Source: Cristatella mucedo (lineage: Eukaryota > Bryozoa > Phylactolaemata > Cristatellidae). From it: a stretch of DNA of 64,000 bases. The first letter of the stretch is position 1, and each line of letters begins with the position of its first letter. Made by a program: the position numbers and the translations under genes. The notes beneath the pieces were generated by a model. It was not told where the DNA came from and searched no databases. It worked only from the letters and a program-made list of their open reading frames with translations. Of this stretch, positions 12,100 through 22,339 are shown piece after piece. The stretch lies in NCBI GenBank assembly GCA_009760855.2, contig WPIO01000124.1:577501-641500 (forward strand), in the 5' to 3' direction.

Positions 12100-13655
12100 A
12101 TTTAATCCGCGTCATCTTGCTTGTGAATCTATAGCATGTCATTGCAGTAGTTTAGGTTCTCTCTTATTAGAGGTTTAATAGGTTATACCCATGGTATTTT
12201 AACGTCCATCAATCATCGGACGAGGCTTGAAGTATGCTTTTTCTCGAGAAAAAAATCGGTTTAATGTCCATATCTTACACAATTTTCACTAGTGTTCATA
12301 CCGATGCTGTCACAGTCACATTCTTCGCTTTAAGGTACAGTCAGATGACCCTCTGCTTATTCTTGCTTCAGGCCACGGAATTTGTTTGACTTACTTATTT
12401 GCAGCTTGAATTGCCGACATTTTATCACGTGGATGGCATCCAACTTTCTTTAATGCAATGAAGGCAATATCAACGATAATATAGCGAGTCCGACTGTTTT
12501 TCAGAGACTTGAAAGCCTCGTCGCCAATAATTGCCCAGTCAGCATCTCTGCGATGGATAACAATACGATTATATTAGAAGGTTTTCATAGGGCTGAAGAG
12601 CTTTTCAGGCAGATTTCAACGAGATTTCCTTGAAATTGTTATAGCTTCCCACAAGGTCAGCGCTAGGCCACCTGATGCAAAAGGTTTGGTTTGGCTACGC
12701 CCTTATCAGTGTGTTTAAGTTGCCAATAAATTACTGGATCTGTCAATTTATGAGCTCTCTGACTTACACAAGAAATACTTATTGTAAGGCAACATGATGG
12801 TATCAGCTGATTCATAATATTTTATATGCACACCTCTTTGGCAGACCAGAAGAGGTAATGCAGCAGTCACTCTCAATCACCTTTCCAATGTATACATGCA
12901 TTTACGCTGAAGAGCGGCAGAATTAAAATTATCTTTTTTTAAGTCCATTTCTTTTAAATATCAAACAAAATGAAAGCTAAACTTTAAATAAGTTTTAGTT
13001 AAAGCGTTCATAAGTTCGAGATTCCTTCCAGTCGAACACGTGATTCTCGCTAAATCTTTATATAGATGATCGTCACTGCTGCGCTCCTGTGTACCTTGAA
13101 TGTTTGGACCAATTTCGCTCTTAATATGTATTGGCCGAGTCGTTATTTTCTGAGGACTACAAAATAGCTTTCCCGTTGTATAGCTGTTCTTACAGCTGTT
13201 TCTTTTTAGCCACTTATGCGCTATGTTCGTGCATTAGCCTCAATTCAAATCCCATGTGATTTCCTCGGCTGCAGGATTGATTCTTTCGCGGTGGAGCAGA
13301 AAGCTGTCATGGCTTTTATTGAGCTCTCCAGCAATGCTGTACCAATCTTTTGTTGTGCGCATGATGAAACCAGCAATTTATGTTTGTATATGTACTCACG
13401 TAAATTATTGTTTTAGGGCGATATACTATGAAAAATTGTCACTGTGTGGTGTTTAATTGGGGCGCCTTTTCTTAGCTAGCACGCAAAACTGTAAGGAAAT
13501 CCTGTTGCAAGTCTTTGAATTTTCACCTAGTGATAATTTATATTTGTCAGATACTGCTGGAGGCGACCAGCTGCAATGCGACATTAGCGTCGTAAGTAAT
13601 ACAGTATACACCAGCTCAGATGTCGTCTACTTTCTCTTGGAACCCTCATCAGGTA
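12100..13655 (+). repeat. Diverged direct duplication, copy 2
   Basis: This is the shorter partner of the segment at 6850-9840; order and orientation are conserved. It lacks the SINE, the extra 0.9 kb and the TG microsatellite of copy 1. The 12395-12455 part is a LINE relic. The right end carries the intact exon-like unit at 13551-13652. Confidence 0.65.
13551..13652 (+). CDS. Candidate internal exon, unknown protein (phase 1-1)
   Basis: A 102-bp open unit lies between an acceptor (atatttgtcag ending at 13550) and a donor (CATCAG|GTATGT, GT at 13653). In the phase set by the donor it reads TAGGDQLQCDISVVSN, then TSSDVVYFLLEPSSG. The tail SSDVV..(L/I).E.SSG is kept in the decayed copy near 9795-9836, which argues for past coding constraint. 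No known domain. The upstream sequence to 13216 is also shared but shows no consistent frame. Confidence 0.4.
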
Positions 13656-13659
13656 TGTA

Positions 13660-14265
13660 GGCTAAGCCCTGCCGGCGTTATTAAAGCAGTGGTGGTTCCT
13701 TTTGTAAAACTAAGCGAAAAATGGTTACAGCTGTTCATCAGAAATAACCCAGTGCATTTTAGTAACCTACTGTCAGCATTAATGGATGCTTGCAAGTGGC
13801 CTTTTCACCACTTAGACCTCTGCAGGCTTTTTGGAGAACCCGGTAATGGCTTGGTGACAACTAACACGAAAGATATCCAGCCAATAGCAAGATACAAGCA
13901 AAATGGCTCAGACTGAAGCTTCTGCACGCAGACGCTTGCCTCCAGCTTGCTCTGCACAGCCATTCTGCTGTATTGTAATTGCATTATTCTACATGGCATG
14001 CTCGATCCAAATAAATTAAATGGCTAACCAATCATCTGTAATTCTCAAGAGTAAAAGAGCATATCTAATAGGAATTGTTGCACAAGAGCATAAAGCTCGA
14101 GAAGAGTGTCATTCGATGCTTGCAAATGTGTACATCGTGAAAACCTGATCATCTGAGATTGGGTCGTTATTAACGTAAAAATCACTTTAAGGTAGAAAAC
14201 AAACTCGAAGCTTTGGTTTATTATACCAGTATTGTGACAGGGGAGCTGCAGGGTATCTCACATTA
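13660..14265. other. No recognised gene
   Basis: A 98-codon ORF at 13620-13916 overlaps the candidate exon in another frame and has no known motif. Confidence 0.3.
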
Positions 14266-14269
14266 CAGA

Positions 14270-14440
14270 CCTGATCTTTGCTTGGTGGTAAGGTGCTCGC
14301 ATTTCAAGTCTCAGGTCGTGGGTTTGAGTCCTTTACTCTGTTTAACTCTGTATTGGCCACTGCGGCCATGGTGGAGAGCTGGCCAATGCGGCTCTTTATC
14401 TGCGGCTATTTAAATTAGGCTGCTAATCTGTGATTTTTAA
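14270..14440 (+). mobile_element. SINE family B (tRNA-derived)
   Basis: It has an A-box-like tggtggtaaggtgctcgc at about 14284, and a B box (gtgggtttgagtcc at about 14326). A body containing 'gccaatgcggctctttatctgc' and a 'gaggctgttgaatcagcta'-type tail (here degenerate, near 14400-14420) completes it. Related copies lie at 26545, 32935, 33175, 34785 and 53980. Confidence 0.65.
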
Positions 14441-14444
14441 TTTA

Positions 14445-15040
14445 TTTGACTCGTAACAATGGGCATTGAAGCTCGTTAGGGCTTAAATGCGTATATCTTT
14501 CCGTCATGCTAAAAATTCATAAAGGCCATGGGGTGTTACTCCCCAAGAACTTGTTAATGCACACTCAAATCCTAAGCGGCTTGCGGTGAAGTTACGGCCA
14601 ACATACATCATCCCATGCAACAAAGAAAAAGTAAGAATCATTACCTAATTGTGATATAATAACAATAAGTATACTAATAGGTTGTTTTGTAGCGCCCTAA
14701 ATTAATTGATTATCTGACCAGGCAGTTTATATCTTGCGATAAGACAATTAATAACCGAATACCAATTTAATGCATGGCATCAAGCGTGAAAAAGCAAACC
14801 TTTATTATGCCAAAGCCAGTACGCTAAACCAAATATGACGGCACTCATTGCTACCGGTTTTTAATACCAGGGGCGAGTAATATGCACTCATTCATGCACC
14901 GGACAATAGGAAAAGCACACGGGTATAAAAAAAAATTAATAAATTCACTGGGGCGAAGGGAAGGTTGACCAGAACAGAAACGTCTTTAGATGAACCTGCA
15001 AGAAGCGACTTGCAGTACAAAGTGAGTTTGAAATTTTATT
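14445..15040. other. No recognisable feature
   Basis: AT-rich spacer. Confidence 0.35.
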
Positions 15041-15044
15041 ATTG

Positions 15045-15242
15045 ACTGCATGCTGACCCTGTGCTTTTCACTCCTAACATGTTATCCTTGTTCTCTATTG
15101 AGCATGCTATCACTAGCCATTCGATTCATACTTTGTTTGCAGCAATTTTAAAGCGACTAGAAAGTTATTGAGTTCTCCGTGAGCGCTTAATCAAATGTAT
15201 CATTATCATTATTGTTTTTATTATTATTATTATTATTATACA
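15045..15242 (+). mobile_element. LINE family 1, 3' end only
   Basis: It has 3' UTR motifs (gcatgctgaccctgtgc at 15048), the terminal stem-loop (aagcgactagaaagttattg ... tctccgtgagcgctt, about 15150-15190) and a long (TTA/ATT)n tail to 15242. Confidence 0.85.
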
Positions 15243-15244
15243 AT

Positions 15245-17440
15245 AATCCAACGCTCCATCATTAAGAGATCCAGGCACGGTTTTAAAGCAATGAAGAGGC
15301 AGTACTTCCAACGTGTAGTTCTTATCCTTTCTCATTTTGCAGCTCTCAATGCTTACTCAAAAAGTCGTGAAAACATCAATTCATTATCATAAGCTTGCTG
15401 ATGACAAAGCTTTCAGTTTTTTATCGCTTAGCTGCAGCACGTGTGAAGGTATCCAGTGACAAATTTTGAAAAAAATGACTAACTAAGCTCTGGCTCTGCA
15501 TTCCCGCTTGCAATATTCGTCAAAAACCGAGTCAAACCCAAAATGCCTTGCCTTAATATCGGCAAAGACATCTTTAGACAAATGTGATATGAAAAGCAAA
15601 AAACTTGACAGCATTTGTGGGATGAAATTGTATATATTGACCTTAGCTATAATTTGGCATCCGAAAACTCATTTGAATTCTGGATGATCTCACACCCGCT
15701 GCTGATGGCTTCTCTGAGTTAATTGATGGCTCCCTAGTAGACTTATGCATGCTTTCCGCACTTGGTGTAGCTTTGTCGACGTAATCCCAGGGAATCCTGG
15801 GGTTTCATGCTGCTAATACGTGTTTTAGTATCTGCAATTGTCGAAGGCCACTTGAATCTGTCCTTGCCTCTTTTCATGTAGGAATCATTCATAGACAGTA
15901 ATGTAGTAATTTTCAATTGTTTTTGGAAAGCTCGTTTTCATACAAGTGCTCTTGAATGGTCTCCCTGGTTTTGGTATTCTATAACTATATTTAATATAAT
16001 TATATATTCTATATATAATATAATTATATATTCTATAATATTCTATTAAATAACCAGAAAAAATCGATCTCAGCTCACCAAGTGCATCTACTGCAGCCGA
16101 AAGCAGCCTGGTTCACGCCGAAACGAGCAGCCCGAATGCGTCGCACGGCTTTGATTAAACTCAGTGTCAACGGAGCTTGGTTTTCAACCGTGAATCTCTC
16201 TCTGGCGACCGAGAATCCATTACCTGTGGCTCCAACTATCAAGAGCATTTAACTTCTATATCAAGTAAGCAGCGTGGCTATTCTGATTCTGCAGTAATAG
16301 CAGAAAGAGCGAAACCTTTGGACTATGTGTGGAGTGGGAAGTGATCACATTTACTAGGTATAGACATAACACAATGAATTACTCGCCTATGAAACGATAT
16401 TGAAATTGCATTTCATTTAACTATTGCTCAATACCTACCACTAAGCTCTCCTTAGGATGTCGTATGCAAAAAAGACAAAACAGCAAAGATTTCGGCAGCT
16501 AAAATGCGTATATATCTTTGGGTTGTATGCTGTATCTTACCCAATGAAGCTATTTGCCATGCATCTACTGTACAAAAAATATAAAAGGATTGCTTCAGAT
16601 GTCTGTTCGCTCCTTCAGTCGACCCAAACTTCCCAAAACGAGTTCCAATCAGTAGTCCCAGCATTCCTAGCTGATTCTGTTCACCAATCATTTGTTTTCG
16701 GGTCGAGTCTCACCTTGAGCTACTTGGACTTAACAGCTTCCAAAGCCAGGGTAGAAATTATAGCATCAGGGGTTAGTCATAGTACCCAGCCGTGACTCGG
16801 GACGATTGGAACTAGTGTGAATACCAACTGAATCCAGTCTTAGCCTGCAAATCTGACCAAGAACTTTAGAATTCCCCAAATGTCATTACTCGGCATCAAC
16901 TTCGAGGAATCTTGATTGCGTTTCCAAACATTTTCATAGTGCTAATTTCCTAGCTAGATTATTTGAATTTAATTTGCTGCATGCGAGCTCAATCCTGATA
17001 GAGAAAAATGTTCAACTGCCCCACGTAAAGGCAGATCAGCAGCTGACGTTTGCGGTTCTATAATGAGATTAATTGAAAATCAATGCTGAGCAGTCATAGA
17101 GCGTAGATCGCAAGCCGTATAAGATACCGAGAAAGCACTAATCATTAGCACAGAAATTTTTTTTAACTCCTTGATTTGGCTGCTTAACAAGGGCAGAATG
17201 TAATAATCTGAAACCACTTGCTTTAAAATGATCCTCACAGGTCACCAGTGGCTGAGCCATCATTTTCATCATGGGGGAACGACCAGCAATTTTTTTATGC
17301 AGGAGGCAAGACCCAAAAAAATTACAAGTTAGCGGGGCCTGTCCCGCAATAATTGAAAAACAATAGAGTAAATTTATCGTGTTTATTCGACTGACACGAA
17401 CTCAACGGTTGCTCATTGAGTAGAAATAAAGCATAATTTC
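15245..17440. other. No recognised gene; short AT tandem repeat at 15963-16049
   Basis: ORFs of up to 112 codons occur at 16452-16795 on both strands but show no family signal. At 15963-16049 an AT-only unit of about 22-24 bp (containing aatataattatatattcta) is repeated nearly exactly twice and partly a third time. Confidence 0.4.
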
Positions 17441-17453
17441 TTCGTTGGTAATG

Positions 17454-17622
17454 CTCGCTTGGCGTAGGAATAGAAGGCGGCCCAGCTGGATGCCCCGCTG
17501 TATGGTGGGAAATGCCCCCTGCCCTTTCCCTGGCTCTGCCACTTCCAGTGTCCTCTCAGTGACCCGACCTTTGGGCAGCAAGCTGTACTACAAAATTGAA
17601 ATACAACGTTCAAGTACCTCTC
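17454..17622 (+). CDS. Candidate exon, unknown protein
   Basis: A GC-richer island in AT-rich surroundings. One frame stays open (WMPRCMVGNAPCPFPG, then SVTRPLGSKLYYKIEI) up to a consensus donor (CTCT|GTAAGTG, GT at about 17623). Acceptor-like sequences occur upstream (gcgtag at about 17462-17467, gcccag at about 17481). I recognise no domain with confidence. The support is composition, an open frame and a good donor only. Confidence 0.3.
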
Positions 17623-17629
17623 TGTAAGT

Positions 17630-18090
17630 GAAGCTTGATCTCCTTAGCTCGCTTTCGTTATTGATCCTGAATTTTTCATGAGAAATATAGGGCAACGTAA
17701 TGAATTAATTTATAATTTATATGCATTTACCAGCTCACAAAATTTCCTTGTAAGCAAGGAAAATTTGATGGTGACTTGTAGCTTTTTTGAATGTTGGGCA
17801 ATCTCAAGTATCTAAAAATATAACTTATCGCAAGTATCTGAAAATATAACAAATAGATATTGATTGAAAGCTAATCATCTTAAGCATGAAGAATAGAAAC
17901 AATACTTTTATTGAAGGATTTAGTATAGAAATCTTCTTAACAGATCATATTCTGAGCCAAACTGCTGTTAACTTATCCTCACTTTGGTCTCTATTCGCTT
18001 GCTGCCTCTGTTGACATGTGTCAACAGCCCCGTTTACATTAACTGCTTTACAACTCATGTATTGAACGTGCTACTAAAACATCTCTCCTT
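17630..18090. other. No recognisable feature
   Basis: AT-rich spacer with a short direct repeat near 17810-17850 (caagtatctaaaaatataac and caagtatctgaaaatataac). Confidence 0.35.
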
Positions 18091-18093
18091 CCC

Positions 18094-18234
<141 letters not shown>

Positions 18235-18239
18235 CTCGC

Positions 18240-19260
18240 TCTCTACTCGTCCGTCTTACTCCCAGTCTCGATCACTTTCCTTTCTCTTTGCTTCGAATCC
18301 CGCAACATTATCTTCTTCTCCTTTGTCTATTGAATACCCAATTTAAATGGATGGTCCAAGTCGCAGTCACCCATTTAGCTCCCCTCGATTGTGCAGCTCT
18401 GGATGAGGCTTGAAATCTGAACGTCTTCAAATACTGCCATGGCTGAGTAGACCAAGCATCGGAGCTGTAATGTTGTTTCTCTGCTTACGAGCCATCTGTA
18501 TGGCAGTACGTCTCCAGCTTGTTGTTGCCTGGCTCCGAAGTCGCAATGAGCTGTTCATCGATTTCAATCCGTCCGTCTGAATTTTTATTGTATGTTGTTC
18601 GCAGCGGATCGGTGAAAGCGTTTTAGCGTTTTTCGTTCGTTATTAGGGCGTGTCTTTTAATTAAATTTGGAGTATTTTTATGTTCAGTTGAAGCAAGGGC
18701 GCGAATATTATCGGTTGTGCTCTCAAAAATCATGCATGTGCCATCTATAAGGTCAGTGCACCTATAAGATACGCTGCACTTCTTTTAGATTAGCCACTCG
18801 TGAAGCTGCTGAGAAGATGAGACCGACTTGACCAAACGTCATGGAATCAGCTTTCCAACTGCATTTTTAGGTTTTGAATATTTTTCAGAGTATGATTAAT
18901 TATCAAATTAATGGACAAGGTCACCTACAAGACAAAACTGAGCCCAAGTCTGTATCCTGTCATTGTAACCAACGAAATATGGGACTTCGATGACGTAGAT
19001 AAGCACTTAGAGTGCTACTTAGTACACTTCAAATTACTAGAAGTCGAGTGAATGTTTTGCCGGTTTTTATAGAATCGTGTGATATTTGCACTTAAATCTT
19101 GTGAATGTGCCTGAGTAATCTGTGGCTGCATATAAAAATTGGTTCGCACTTATATAATCGCCATTCAGATAACCGCGAGAAGTGCCTGGCGTCTACAACG
19201 GCTTGCATTTGCGGGTGATTGATGGCGACGATTGTCATGTGACCTACATTTACTGTACTT
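18240..19260. other. No recognisable feature
   Basis: No ORF or repeat of note. Confidence 0.35.
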
Positions 19261-19261
19261 G

Positions 19262-21243
19262 GTGACATAATAATAATAATGCACTTGATAAAGCGCCCTC
19301 AGAGAACTCAATCTCTCTCTAGGCGCTTTACATTTGCTGCGAAGGGAAATGCAATTGAATGGGGAGTAATATCATGCTTGAAAAACAAACAAAATGAATA
19401 ATATGGTTAGGGGTGACATGCACAGGGTCAGTTAGTGGCAGCATGCACAGTGTCAGCACGCATAAGCACATCAAGGACGAATCACAGGGACCCACTAAAT
19501 GCTGTCCTAAATAGGTGTGCTTTTAGGTTCTTTTTAAATGTGGTCAGGTCAGGGGATGTTCTGACGCAGGTCGGGAGGCAGTTCCAGGCTTTGGGAGCAT
19601 ATGAACTAAATGCACGGTCTCCAAAGGATTTAAGGTTTGTATGAGGTATTTCTAGACTGTTGGATTCCGAAAAGCGGGTGGTACGATGCTTGGCCTGATG
19701 GGGTAGTATATCTGACAGATAGGCTGGAGCCATAGAATGAAGGGACCTAAAAGTGAGGGACAAAACCTTGAAGTCAATCCGTTGCTTGACTCGTAGCCAG
19801 TGCAGGTCGGCGAGAAGTGAAGTAATGTGGCAACTGCGACGCTCACGACAGACATGCCTAGCTGCAGAGTTTTGCACCAGCTGCAATCGACTGATTGCAC
19901 ATGCTGGGAGGCCAGTAAGCAGTGAGTTGCAGAAGTCGAGACGAGATGTCACGAATGCATGGACCAACTTGGACGTAGTATCCTTATCTAAACAAGCCCG
20001 AATTTTAGCAATGTAATGACGCTGAAAATAGGCAGATTTGACTGTGGAGCTGATATGGTCGTCTAACGAGAGGTCGTTTTGGAACATGACACCTAGATTT
20101 CGAGCTGATTTAACTGTAGATATGCTGGCAGAGCCCATTTTTAGAGTCAGCCTTTCCAATCTCTGAATCACACTGGGTTTGCCCATAACTAGTAAGTTAG
20201 TTTTATCATCGTTTAGTTTCAGAAAATTTGCTGCCATCCATGTGCGGATGTCATCAATGCATGCAGCTAGTGAGTTAAGAGAATTTGAGGTGCTCGAAGG
20301 CTGGGAGGGGTCAAAGCAAAGGTACAACTGAGTGTCATCCGCGTAGAAGTGAAAGCCTAGATTGTGCTTCGCAATCATATCAGCAAGAGGGAGAGTATAA
20401 ACCGTGAAAAGAACCGGACCTAGCACTGAGCCCTGAGGTACTCCATATTTCAGATGTACTTCAGGTGATCTTTGTCCATTCACGTCAATACTCTGGAGTC
20501 TCCCACTGAGATAGGACCTGAACCACTGCAGAGCAGTGCCAGTGATGCCCAGGCGAGATGAGAGGCGCTCTAGAAGAACTTTGTGATCGATGGTATCTAA
20601 AGCTGCCGAAAGATCGAGCAAAACAAGCAGAGACACTCTACCCATGTCTGCATTCCTAAGTAGGTCGTCGCATACCCTAAGCAATGCTGACTCTGTGGAG
20701 TGATTAGCTCTAAAGCCAGACTGGAACTTACTAGCAAGATGTGAGGTTTCGATATATGAGTTCAGCTGGTCCGCCACGACCCGTTCGAGTGTCTTTGATA
20801 GGAATGGTAGAATTGAGACTGGGCGGTAGTTGCTTAAGTTCTCTTGGTCTAGTGTAGCTTTCTTGAGTAGTGGCCTGACTAAAGCTTTTTTGAAAGGTGC
20901 TGGGACATGACCTGAGGCTAATGACATATTAATGATGTTAGTTATGCATGGCAGCAGCAGATCAATGTAACGTAGGAGCAGGACAGTGAGAATAGGGTCC
21001 AGAGGACTTGTTGTCTTCTTTGATTGAGATACAAACTTTATGGCTAGATCACTAGTGACATTCTTAAATGCAGACATTGAGGTGCAGCCAGGAACCGAGG
21101 AACAGCATTCTAGTGGGGAGGTTGTCATCGCATGGGTGGATTCCCTGATCTTGTCTATCTTCTGCACAAAGAGTCGAGAGAAGCGATCGACAAACGAGCG
21201 AGCGAGTGACAAACTAATTCCTTGCAGCCGATTTGAAGCGTAA
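19262..21243 (-). mobile_element. LINE family 1 (CR1/L2 group), best copy, 5'-truncated
   Basis: This minus-strand non-LTR retrotransposon runs from a (TTA)n tail (about 19266-19280) through the terminal stem-loop (19280-19325) and the 3' UTR (19326-19480) into an uninterrupted reverse-transcriptase ORF. It is truncated at its 5' end near 21243, so the endonuclease domain expected upstream in CR1/L2 elements is missing. It cannot be autonomous as it stands, although the catalytic RT residues are intact. It is the reference copy for about fifteen fragments in this window. Confidence 0.93.
19482..21212 (-). CDS. LINE reverse transcriptase (partial ORF2)
   Basis: A 576-codon open frame encodes the RT domain and C-terminal region of a CR1/L2-group LINE. 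These proteins copy element RNA into a nicked chromosomal target. Numbering from the first codon of the open frame: NYRPVSIL at 128-135; motif 2a region around FQSGFRANHSTE at 163-174; motif A DLSAALDTIDH with catalytic D200; motif B GVPQGSVLGP at 257-266; motif [10 protein letters not shown] with the two catalytic aspartates at 292-293; motif D LKLNDDKTNLL at 331-341. The conserved C-terminal region (SRLDFCNSLL, QLVQNSAAR, APKAWNCLP) follows, with a stop at 19482-19484. The frame continues open a short way upstream to an in-frame TAA near 21249, so the native start and the endonuclease are lost by 5' truncation. No frameshift is seen, which suggests a young insertion. Confidence 0.92.
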   Translation of the reverse strand: MSLARSFVDRFSRLFVQKIDKIRESTHAMTTSPLECCSSVPGCTSMSAFKNVTSDLAIKFVSQSKKTTSPLDPILTVLLLRYIDLLLPCITNIINMSLASGHVPAPFKKALVRPLLKKATLDQENLSNYRPVSILPFLSKTLERVVADQLNSYIETSHLASKFQSGFRANHSTESALLRVCDDLLRNADMGRVSLLVLLDLSAALDTIDHKVLLERLSSRLGITGTALQWFRSYLSGRLQSIDVNGQRSPEVHLKYGVPQGSVLGPVLFTVYTLPLADMIAKHNLGFHFYADDTQLYLCFDPSQPSSTSNSLNSLAACIDDIRTWMAANFLKLNDDKTNLLVMGKPSVIQRLERLTLKMGSASISTVKSARNLGVMFQNDLSLDDHISSTVKSAYFQRHYIAKIRACLDKDTTSKLVHAFVTSRLDFCNSLLTGLPACAISRLQLVQNSAARHVCRERRSCHITSLLADLHWLRVKQRIDFKVLSLTFRSLHSMAPAYLSDILPHQAKHRTTRFSESNSLEIPHTNLKSFGDRAFSSYAPKAWNCLPTCVRTSPDLTTFKKNLKAHLFRTAFSGSL

Positions 21244-21417
21244 AATATTTAGAATGGGCTAGCGTGTCAACTCATTATTAAGAGGAGTGCTAACAATATC
21301 ATCAAACTGAGACTACTTGCATACGTAAGTTTTAACTCAATACCGAGTTCCTGAACGCATGAGGGTCGAGTTTTGTTAGGGACAACAGCGATACCAACGC
21401 CGCCCAATAAATGTATC

Positions 21418-22335
21418 TGAATAATAATAATAATAATAGGTAATTTGTATTTCGCCTCAAGATAATTAAGTCTATATCCAGGAGCTTTACAACTCATTTC
21501 TAGAGAGTCAATAGCCGAAGGTTAATGGCATGCACGGGATCATGCTTAGAGGCAAGCACCAAAAGTAAATAAGTACTGCGCTTAAACCAGCATGCAAAAG
21601 TACGCAGGTAGTCAGTGACTCAGGGGCACTGGTTAGTAGAACCGATGGTGGTTAGCAGCCACTGAATCGTGCACGCACAAGCACGAAAAGCGCACGGAAT
21701 AAAAGAAAATCTCAGATGTTTGCAGGCAGAGCTAAGCGGAATCAGTACGTCTTCAGCTGCGACTTAAATGGTGCCCGAAATCAATGCAGGCCATCAAAAA
21801 AGCCGAACGCGAGTTCTAGACTTTCGGTGCGTACGAACTGAAGGCTCGACGCCTTAACGATTGTACTTCAGTGTGAAGGACGGCGAGACGACTGGAAGCC
21901 GCGGAGGATGACGACTGGACGAGACGATTGGAAGCCGCGGAGGATGACGACTGGACGAGACGACTGGAAGCTGCGGAGGATGACGACTGGACGAGACGAC
22001 TGGAAGCCGCGTAGGATGACGGGGAGCCGCGGAGGAGCGGGTGATGCCAAAGCATCACGCGTGGAAGAGCGAGGAGGTCAGATAGATAGGCTGCTACGAG
22101 CTACTGCTTCAAGCAACCTGTAAGCTAGGAATCTTAAAGTCGATCCTATGCTTGATCGTTGCCACTAAAGCTCAGAGCTTGAGTGCCGTGCTTTGGTAGC
22201 TACGCCGCTGACGACTGACCGGACGAGCCGCTGAGTGTTGCACCAGCTGCGGACGTTTAATGGCACTGGCCGGGAGAACTGCTTGCAGGGAATTGCAACA
22301 AGCTGGACCCGGTGCTTCGTGCGCATGAACTAGTT
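21418..22335 (-). mobile_element. Older LINE family 1 copy
   Basis: On the minus strand the tail is the AAT run at 21421-21437. A degenerate stem-loop and 3' UTR follow (gctttacaactcattt at 21484, also found at 57380). The C-terminal RT region then matches 19600-19940 (gtgcgtacgaactgaaggct at 21827; gttgcaccagctgc at 22236). The frame is destroyed. A minisatellite has expanded inside it at 21880-22035. Confidence 0.7.
21880..22035. repeat. 36-bp minisatellite, ~4 units
   Basis: The GC-rich unit, starting ggaagccgcggaggatgacg, is repeated about four times with period 36 bp (12 codons) and few substitutions. The last unit is shortened. Because the period is a multiple of three, ORFs on both strands run through it. 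It lies within the LINE C-terminal coding relic and is absent from the other copies. Confidence 0.9.
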
Positions 22336-22339
22336 TTAC

